Assembly (NCBI GenBank): GCA_032718475.1
Contig: JAUCBJ010007473.1
Coordinates: forward strand, 1 to 64,000
Reading direction: 5' to 3'
Length of the DNA stretch: 64,000 bases
Origin: Nemertoderma westbladi
Lineage: Eukaryota; Xenacoelomorpha; Nemertodermatida; Nemertodermatidae
The notes under the pieces were generated by a model. That model had not been told where the DNA came from, ran no database searches, and saw only the letters and a program-made list of their open reading frames with translations. The position numbers and the translations under genes were made by a program. Shown here piece by piece: positions 56,436 to 64,000 of this stretch (its first letter is position 1; every line of letters begins with the position of its first letter).

Positions 56436-57695
56436 GTGGTTAGCGTTGAATTATCCCGTGCAACCAACAACCTGTTTTGCATCTACTGTTATCGTGAAAT
56501 TTTTCCTTTTACCGATGTTGACCAAAATGATGCTAACATTTTTGAACCTATATCTACAGCTCAAAATAACATTACTTCTGATTCAGATCCCGACAATTCA
56601 ACCTTTCTAAATCAAACGTTCAGTCAACTTGACCCTCATAACAATATAATAAACTTAAACATCAGCAAAGGCAGCTATTCCGAAGAGGATTTTAACTTAG
56701 AGTTTAATACTATTAACAAAAAATCATCCCTTTCAGTATTTCACGTAAATATTAGAAGCTTAAATGCAAATAAATCAGCAATTACTGACTTTTTACTTAC
56801 ATTGAACTCTGGGTTCGACATCCTTACTTTTTCGGAAACTTTTATCACGGACAATGATGCACTTGACTTAATAAAATTCTACGGATATCACGAACCTATT
56901 CTTAATAATCGAACTGTAGGTATTCTTCACCGGGGAGGCACAGCTATTTTCGTTAAAGACAATATTGAAATTTCAGAAAGAACAGATTTAAAAATTAAAT
57001 ATTCCGGCCTTGAAAACACATGGGCACAAATAAACCGCCCCCATTCCAAACCCCTTATAATTGGTACCATCTACAGACCTGATCCCATTACAATAGATAC
57101 CTTCCTCCCTCTTCTTGAGTCTAGGCTATCATCACTAACTGACCTAAAACATGACGTCATCATCACAGGTGATTTCAACATAGATTTACTAAAATCTACT
57201 ACAATCTCCAAAAAATATATCGACCTCCTCCATTCCCATGGCTTTATCCAATTAATAAACCAACCAACCCGCATTACACAATGGTCCAAAACTCTAATCG
57301 ATCATATGATTACAAATATCACGACATCCATTTCCCATGCTGGTACATTCCAATCTAAGATAGGCACATCTGATCACCAACCCACATTTGTTATCCTTCA
57401 GAAGTACTCTTGTTACTTCGAAAGAGATAAAACCCATTCGGTTTTTGATTTTTCTGACTATAATCAAACCCAATTCGTAAGTGATATTACATCATCCAAC
57501 ACCTGGTCCTATAACTCATCCTCCGTCCCCCATAATGATAAATTTAACGTCTTTTATAGCGACCTTGAAAAATTATGCTCTTCCTATGTCACCAAAAAAA
57601 ATATACGTCCCAAACTAATCGCACAAAAGCCATGGATGACCCCTAATCTAATCAAATGCACAATTAAAAAAACACTTTATACCGCAAATTTGTAA
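56436..57695 (+). pseudogene. CR1/L2-like LINE ORF2: EEP endonuclease part
   Basis: Endonuclease motifs: LSVFHVNIRSLNANK, DILTFSETFIT, GGTAIFVKDNIEI, IIGTIYRPD, VIITGDFNIDLL, TLIDHMITN and IGTSDHQPTFV. All expected catalytic residues (N, E, D, N, D, H) are visible. It ends KPWMTPNLIKCTIKK; a frame change at about 57684 leads into the linker. The open frame begins without an ATG, so the start is unclear. Confidence 0.88.
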
Positions 57696-58036
57696 GACAC
57701 CCAACTGACTCTAACCGCAACACATTCAATAAATACAGAAACAAATTAACATCTACTCTACGGGCGGCTGAAAAAACATACTATGATACACAATTCAAAT
57801 TACATTCTAAAAACATTCGTAAAACCTGGATTATAATAAATTCTGCACTAAATAGATCGACTAAACTTAATCTACCTAAAATACTAACTATTCGCACTGG
57901 AGACATTACTGAAACGGTAACCGACACGGAACGCATCGCAAATATCCTAAACACCCACTTCGCTACAATAGGACCTAAGCTTGCTAAAGAAATACACAAA
58001 TTCACCACGTTCACCTCTCCGTTATATAAATCGTAA
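57684..58036 (+). pseudogene. CR1/L2-like LINE ORF2: linker in shifted frame
   Basis: Reads RKFVRHPTDSNRNTFNKYRN, LRAAEKTYYDTQFKLHSKNI, TWIIINSALNRS and NTHFATIGPKLAKEI, the normal link between endonuclease and polymerase in CR1-like elements. It ends at a TAA at about 58036, where another frame change is needed. Confidence 0.8.
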
Positions 58037-59603
58037 TCAACCAAATTCCTTTGTTTTAACTGAAACTTCCCCTGTAGAAGTAGAGTACCGCTTACTGCAA
58101 CTTGACCCTAATTCTTCCTCGAATGACCAATTCCCAACCAAATTATTATTACACGCTGCAAAACCGCTATCAATTCACCTAAGCTATTTAATTAACCTGT
58201 CTATTACCCAAGGCTTCTTCCCCAGTGCACTCAAACCAGCTAAAATTATTCCTATTTACAAAGGCAATGACCCAACAGACTCCAATAATTACAGGCCAAT
58301 ATCTCTTCTTCCAGTACTAACAAAAATATTCGAACAAATAATAAACTCGCAACTGCAATCGTATTTAACTAAGTATTCAGTTCTAACAACTTCCCAGTAT
58401 GGCTTCCGCCCTAGAACCTCAACCTCCCACGCTCTTCTATCAATAATTGAAAAAATTCACCGTTCTCTCGATGACAAAAATTCAACATGTGCGATATATA
58501 TTGACCTAAAGAAAGCCTTTGACACCATTGACCACCCGATCTTACTACGCAAACTAGACTGTTACGGCATTCGAGGAATCCCCAATCAACTCTTATCCAG
58601 TTTTCTAACGGGCAGAACTCAACAAGTATGTATCAGTAACAAACTATCTGCTATTGAACCCCTCCTCTGTGGTGTTCCTCAAGGTTCGGTAATCTCACCT
58701 ATTCTCTTTCTCCTCTACATTAATGACCTACCTAACGCTACCAATCTATTATCCACCCTTTTCGCTGACGACACCACCCTCCTCCATTCTAACCCAGAAA
58801 TCCATCAACTCATCGATCAAACAAACTTTGAACTAAACAAACTATCTGATTGGCTGAACGCTAATCGACTATCTCTAAACCTAAAGAAAACTGAATACAC
58901 TATATTCTCTAATACAATAACAAACTTATCCACCCAGATTCCATGCTGCGAAATTAAAAATAATCAAATTAAATTTTCAACAAACTCCAAAATCCTTGGC
59001 ATCTGGGTGGATAGCAAACCAAATTGGAAGCCTCATGTAAACTTCATAATTAAAAAAATATCTAAAATCTCTGGAATTTTCTACAAATTGCGCTATATCT
59101 TCCCTCTAAATATTCTACGTCAACTTTATTTCACCCTAATTCACCCTTACATACAGTACGGTATTCTACTTTGGGGAAGTACTCATTCCACCACCCTTCA
59201 TCCACTTAGAGTTAAAATAAACAAAATTATCAGATGCATTACTTTCAGTCACTCACAATCGTCCTCTGCGCCTCTATACAAATCACTACGAATTCTACCT
59301 TTAAACTTACTGTATAAACACCAGGCCGGCCTTTTCATGCATGATATCCACCACCACATTATAAGCCCCACCTCTGAACTCGGTTCTATATTTACTAAAA
59401 CTTCATCTATACACAATTACGCCACCCTCTTTTCATCTTTAGGAAACTTTTGTTTACCGCTATTTCGTCTAACCTCTTCCCAAAAATCCATGTGTTTTCA
59501 AGGCCCATCTATTTGGAGTACCATCCCTTGTGATATGCGTAACAAAAAATCCAAACCTACATTTTCAAAAAATTACAAACTTCATCTAATTTCTAAATTA
59601 TAA
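57981..59603 (+). pseudogene. CR1/L2-like LINE ORF2: reverse transcriptase part
   Basis: Complete polymerase: AKIIPIYKGNDPTDSNNYRP, QYGFRPRTSTSHALL, motif A CAIYIDLKKAFDTIDH, motif B GVPQGSVISPILFLLYINDL, motif C STLFADDTTLLHS, LSLNLKKTEY and LGIWVDSKPNWKPH. The CR1-type C-terminus is PYIQYGILLWGSTHST, QAGLFMHDI and GPSIWSTIPCDMRNK, with a stop at 59603. No stops inside; the protein copies element RNA at a nicked target. Only the upstream frameshifts keep it from being intact. Confidence 0.92.
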
Positions 59604-60137
59604 CCAAATTCACTCCCATACAAACCATATCACTGGCCTGCGTCTTTGCTCAATTTTAATTTTAATTTTAATTCAAATTGCAAAAATCTTAATTCCATCC
59701 ACATTGTACATCCGTCGCCTACAGATTTCCCGCTGACGTTACCTTACTTATTATTGTACATACAATAAGTAACTATTTACAAGATTAGTCCCACGGTTCA
59801 AAAATATAATTAATAAATTTCGAAACTAATAAAAACTATCCTAAATTATGAGTATTCAGATGTAACCTCCCTTCCTCACCCCCCCCCCCCCACCCCCTCC
59901 TCTCTCACCCCCCCCCCCCTACCCCCTCCTCTCTCACCCCCCCCCCCCCGGTGGTTAGCGTCTACTAGCCCTGCTATTAGCTAGCCTCCGTGTCCTTACA
60001 TCGTTCCCTGACACCCTACCAACTTTTTTCTTAACTATTTACAATATATATCCACATTTTATGGTATTTGGGTGCGTGCAATACAATAAATTTCATAAAT
60101 TAAGAAGGATTAAATTTATATTGAATTGAATTGAATT

Positions 60138-60415
60138 GCGACCCATACAAACTATAACAGACTGTTCAGCAACCGATATGGACGAAGATCTATTCCTAGA
60201 AACAGAGAAAACCCAACAAGAAATGACGAAATATTTTAACCTGGAAACCCAAGAATTCGCCGAAAAGGACGAAAACCTATCAGAGGAAGACCAATACTGT
60301 ATGGACGTTCTCGACCAAGCAGTATTTAAGGACGGGCATTGGTGTTCACCAATGCTATGGAAGGATCCGGACAGACCGATGGCTAACAATGCTAGTGTGG
60401 CCCTAAGGAGGCTAA
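60138..60415 (+). pseudogene. BEL/Pao pol fragment before reverse transcriptase
   Basis: The frame has TITDCSATDMDEDLFLETEK, then LSEEDQYCMDVLDQAVFKDG and SPMLWKDPDRPMANNASVAL RRL, the segment between protease and reverse transcriptase in BEL/Pao. It stops there; an ATG microsatellite (60418-60446) and unrelated sequence follow. It begins exactly at the tail of the CR1/L2-like LINE. Confidence 0.65.
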
Positions 60416-60629
60416 TAATGACGTCGATGATGATGATGATGATGTTGATTGCAATAATAATGTTGAGACCTATGATGGGAGCGGACGGACTAATATGCCG
60501 TAATACCCGGATGGCGAATGCCCCGGTTGAGTCCCTCATACCCAACCATCTCCTCGGAAGGCCTAAGACCACCATCCTTCCGGAAGCAATGTTCCCAGAT
60601 CCCAATGACATCTCGAGACACACTAACTG

Positions 60630-63604
60630 TAAGATCTTCTTTAACGTCCGAGCTAGATCGACCTAGTAGTAGTAGCAGTAAGATTTTCTTTAATGTCCGA
60701 GCTCGCTAGACCTTGAGGTAGTAGCAGCAAGATCTTCTTTAATGTCCGAGCTCGCTCGACCTAGTAGTAGTAGTAGCAGTAAGATTTTCTTTAATGTCCG
60801 AGCTCGCTCGACCTAGTAGTAATAGCAGTAAGATTTTCTTTAGTGTCCGAGCTCTCTCGACCTTTTAGGTAGTAGCAGCAAGATCTTCTTTAATGTCCGA
60901 GCTCGCTCGACCTAGTAGTAGTAGTAGCAGTAAGATTTTCTTTAATGTCCGAGCTCGCTCGACCTAGTAGTAGTAGTAGCAGTAAGATTTTCTTTAATGT
61001 CCGAGCTCGCTCGACCTTGTAGTAGTAGCAGCAAGATCTCCTTTAATGTCCGAGCTCGCTTGCTAGTAGTAGTAGCAATAAAATCTTCTTTAATGTCCGA
61101 GCTCGCTCGACCTAGTAGTAGTAGCAGTAAGATATTCGTTAATGTCCAAGCTCGCTCGACCTAGTAGTAGTAGCAGTAAGATCTTATTTAATGTCCGAGC
61201 TCGCTCGACCTAGTAGTAGTAGTAGTAAGATCCTCTTTAATATCCGAGCTCGCTCGACCTTGTAGTAGTAGCAGTAAGATCTCCTTTAATATCCGAGCTC
61301 GCTCGACCTAGTAGTAGCAGCAGTAAGATTTTTTTTAATGTCCGAGCTTGCTCGACCTAGTAGTAGTAGTAGTAAGATCCTCTTTAATATCCGAGCTCGC
61401 TCGACCTTGTAGTAGTAGCAGTAAGATCTCCTTTAATATCCGAGCTCGCTCGACCTAGTAGTAGCAGCAGTAAGATTTTTTTTAATGTCCGAGCTTGCTC
61501 AACCTTGTAGTAGTAGCAGTAAGATCCTCTTTAATATCCGAGCTCGCTCGACCTAGTAGTAGTAGCAGTAAGATATTCGTTAATGTCCAAGCTCGCTCGA
61601 CCTAGTAGTAGTAGCAGTAAGATCTTATTTAATGTCCGAGCTCGCTCGACCTAGTAGTAGTAGTAGTAAGATCCTCTTTAATATCCGAGCTCGCTCGACC
61701 TTGTAGTAGTAGCAGTAAGATCTCCTTTAATATCCGAGCTCGCTCGACCTAGTAGTAGCAGCAGTAAGATTTTTTTTAATGTCCGAGCTTGCTCAACCTT
61801 GTAGTAGTAGCAGTAAGATCCTCTTTAATATCCGAGCTCGCTCGACCTTGTAGTAGTAGCAGTAAGATCTCCTTTAATATCCGAGCTCGCTCGACCTAGT
61901 AGTAGCAGCAGTAAGATTTTTTTTAATGTCCGAGCTTGCTCAACCTTGTAGTAGTAGCAGTAAGATCTCCTTTAATGTCCGAGCTCGCTCGACCTAGTAG
62001 TAGTAGTAGCAGTAAGATTTTCTTTAATGTCCGAGCTCGCTCGACCTGTAGTAGTAGTAGCAGTAAGATCTTTCCTTAATGTCCGAGCTCGCTCGACCTA
62101 GTAGTAGTAGTGAGTAAGATCTCTCTTTAATGTCCGAGCTCGCTCGACCTTGTAGTAGTAGCAGTAAGATCTCCGTTAATGTACGAGCTCGCTCGACCTA
62201 GTAGTAGCAGCAGTAAGATTTTCTTTAATGTCCGAGCTTGCTCGACCTTGTAGTAGTAGCAGTAAGATCTCTCTTTAATGTCCGAGCTCGCTCGACCTTG
62301 TAGTAGTAGCAGTAAGATCTCCTTTAATATCCGAGCTCGCTCGACCTAGTAGTAGCAGCAGTAAGATTTTCTTTAATGTCCGAGCTTGCTCGACCTTGTA
62401 GTAGTAGCAGTAAGATCTCCTTTAATGTCCGAGCTCGCTCGACCTAGTAGTAGTAGTAGCAGTAAGATTTTCTTTAATGTCCGAGCTCGCTCGACCTAGT
62501 AGTAGTAGTAGCAGTAAGATCTTCCTTAATGTCCGAGCTCGCTCGACCTAGTAGTAGTAGTAGAAGTAAGATTTTCTTTAATGTCCGAGCTCGCTCGACC
62601 TAGTAGTAGTAGTAGCAGTAAGATCTTCTTTAATGTCCGAGCTCGCTCGACCTAGTAGTAGTAGTAGTAAGATCTTCTTTAATGTCCGAGCTCGCTCGAC
62701 CTTGTAGTAGTAGCAGTAAGATCTTCTTTAATGTCCGAGCTCGCTCGACCTTGTAGTAATAGCAGTAAGATTTTCTTTAATGTCCGAGCTCGCTCGACCT
62801 AGTAGTAGCAGCAGTAAGATATTCGTTAATGTCCAAGCTCGCTCGACCTAGTAGTAGTAGCAGTAAGATTTTCTTTAATGTCCGAGCTCGCTCGACCTAG
62901 TAGTAGTAGCAGCAGTAAGATATTCGTTAATGTCCAAGCTTGCTCGACCTAGTAGTAGTAGCAGTAAGATTTTCTTTAATGTCCGAGCTCGCTCGACCTA
63001 GTAGTAGTAGCAGTAAGATATTCGTTAATGTCCGAGCTCGCTCGACCTAGTAGTAGTAGCAGCAGTAAGATATTCGTTAATGTCCAAGCTCGCTCGACCT
63101 AGTAGTAGTAGCAGTAAGATTTTCTTTAATGTCCGAGCTCGCTCGACCTAGTAGCAGTAGTAAGGTTTTCTTTAATGTCCGAGCTCGCTCGACCTAGTAG
63201 TAGTAGCAGTAAGATATTCGTTAATGTCCGAGCTCGCTCGACCTAGTAGTAGTAGCAGCAGTAAGATATTCGTTAATGTCCAAGCTCGCTCGACCTAGTA
63301 GTAGTAGCAGTAAGATTTTCTTTAATGTCCGAGCTCGCTCGACCTAGTAGCAGTAGTAAGGTTTTCTTTAATGTCCGAGCTCGCTCGACCTAGTAGTAGT
63401 AGCAGTAAGATTTTCTTTAATGTCCGAGCTCGCTCGACCTAGTAGTAGTAGTAGCAGTAAGATTTTCTTTAATGTCCGAGCTCGCTCGACCTAGTAGTAG
63501 TAGCAGTAAGATTTTCTTTAATGTCCGAGCTCGCTCGACCTAGTAGTAGTAGCAGTAAGATTTTCTTTAATGTCCGAGCTCGCTCGACCTAGTAGTAGTA
63601 GTAG
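60630..63604. repeat. About 49-bp satellite derived from a LINE 3' end
   Basis: About 60 units, 46-55 bp each: AAGATYTTCTTTAATGTCCG, then AGCTCGCTCGACC, then TAG repeats (two to five) and CAGT. Length changes come mostly from the TAG/GCA part. Variants (TTAATATCC, GTCCAAGCTC, TTGTAGTAG) are grouped, and some groups of four to six units recur (for example 61200-61500 against 61655-61800), showing block duplication. The unit matches 11461-11515, the end of an RTE-like LINE ORF plus its tail. Confidence 0.93.
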
Positions 63605-64000
63605 AAAATCTTATTCAGTATTCAGTAAATCTGTTTAAGTATTTTTCACTAATTATATTCTGTTTTCGTTTTGTTTATTGTGTTTATGGGTTAGGTGTGT
63701 GTAGGTGTTAGGTGCTGTAATATGGGATGCTTTTAAAAACCATCAAACATAATACTGATAATAAATTTGAAGTTATGAAGTCTCATGTCAAATTTGAAGT
63801 TATGAAGTCTCATGTCTTAATTAAAAATATATATTAATACAACTGATATGCTTTATTTATTATCAAAAATCACAATTTTGATTGTAAAAAGAAAGTAAAA
63901 GTTTTCTTTGGCTGTTAGGACAGCCCCCCCCCCCCCCCCCCCCCCAGAACTATTCTCACTCCCCAGAGGAAACTCCATTACTCATTTAGTTACTGTACCA
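63605..64000. other. Right edge: small direct repeat and C run
   Basis: A 27-bp phrase with TTTGAAGTTATGAAGTCTCA occurs twice in tandem at about 63766-63817. A run of about 22 C is at 63924-63945. No gene seen. Confidence 0.6.

Larger units (their letters stand above)
56436..60137 (+). mobile_element. CR1/L2-like LINE, long copy with (TTGAA)n tail
   Basis: Endonuclease, linker and reverse transcriptase in order over 3.2 kb, then a 530-bp 3' UTR with three C runs (about 59880-59950), ending in ATTGAATTGAATTGAATTG. At least two frameshifts break the single expected ORF2. It is the most complete LINE in the window. Confidence 0.9.

Noticed and set aside
60416-60629. Methionine-rich membrane-like peptide in the frame after the BEL fragment
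   Set aside because: Explained by an ATG microsatellite and unrelated downstream sequence.

Overview
This is a 64 kb piece of an animal nuclear genome, dominated by transposable elements and satellite DNA. The evidence for an animal is one intron-bearing gene, CWF19L1, with GT-AG splice sites, plus many non-LTR retrotransposon fragments, BEL/Pao LTR elements, a Penelope-like fragment, several non-autonomous DNA transposons and five long tandem arrays. The phylum cannot be fixed from the sequence. The element mix and the frequent palindrome TAGGCCTA suggest a marine invertebrate, but that is a guess. No bacterial, organellar or CRISPR features were seen.

Layout. 1-7606, minus strand: the first three recognisable coding exons of CWF19L1, running off the left edge. 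Its second intron is filled by a 5.2 kb array of a 22-bp unit (1034-6199) and the tail of a truncated LINE. 7.7-14 kb: a 265-bp MITE with 7-bp target duplication, a LINE 3' end, a MITE with TA duplication, several fragments of RTE-like LINEs, and a 30-bp array (11521-12786). 14540-28264: a young LTR retrotransposon with two 563-bp LTRs (about four differences), a 5-bp duplication (TACAG) and a polypurine tract. On the opposite strand inside it lies a decayed BEL/Pao gag-protease-RNase H remnant that lacks the reverse transcriptase core. 29.5-32.8 kb: a 40-bp satellite split by a LINE carrying a CCHC knuckle and restriction-like endonuclease region. 33.6-36.6 kb: a LINE scrap, a 1.7 kb Tc1/mariner-like non-autonomous element and an ORF1-like frame. 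36.9-43.8 kb: two BEL-related segments (the second with gag-protease in one frame broken by four stops), RTE-like fragments and GC-richer tandem repeats. 44-51 kb: LINE ORF1 remnants, a Penelope-like GIY-YIG tail, a 29-bp satellite (46051-47219), and a nearly full-length minus-strand LINE. 52.4-60.1 kb: a tRNA-like sequence abutting a LINE, then a long CR1/L2-like LINE. 60.1-63.6 kb: a BEL pol scrap and a roughly 49-bp satellite.

How it fits together. Only CWF19L1 looks like a host gene; even it carries an apparent 1-base frameshift in this assembly. Everything else is a graveyard of nested mobile elements. The strongest unexpected signal is the right-hand satellite: its repeat unit matches the last codons, stop codon and (TAG)n tail of the RTE-like LINE copy at 11.2-11.5 kb, so the array appears to be built from a retrotransposon 3' end. 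Coding calls for mobile elements come from motif reading; no database search was possible.
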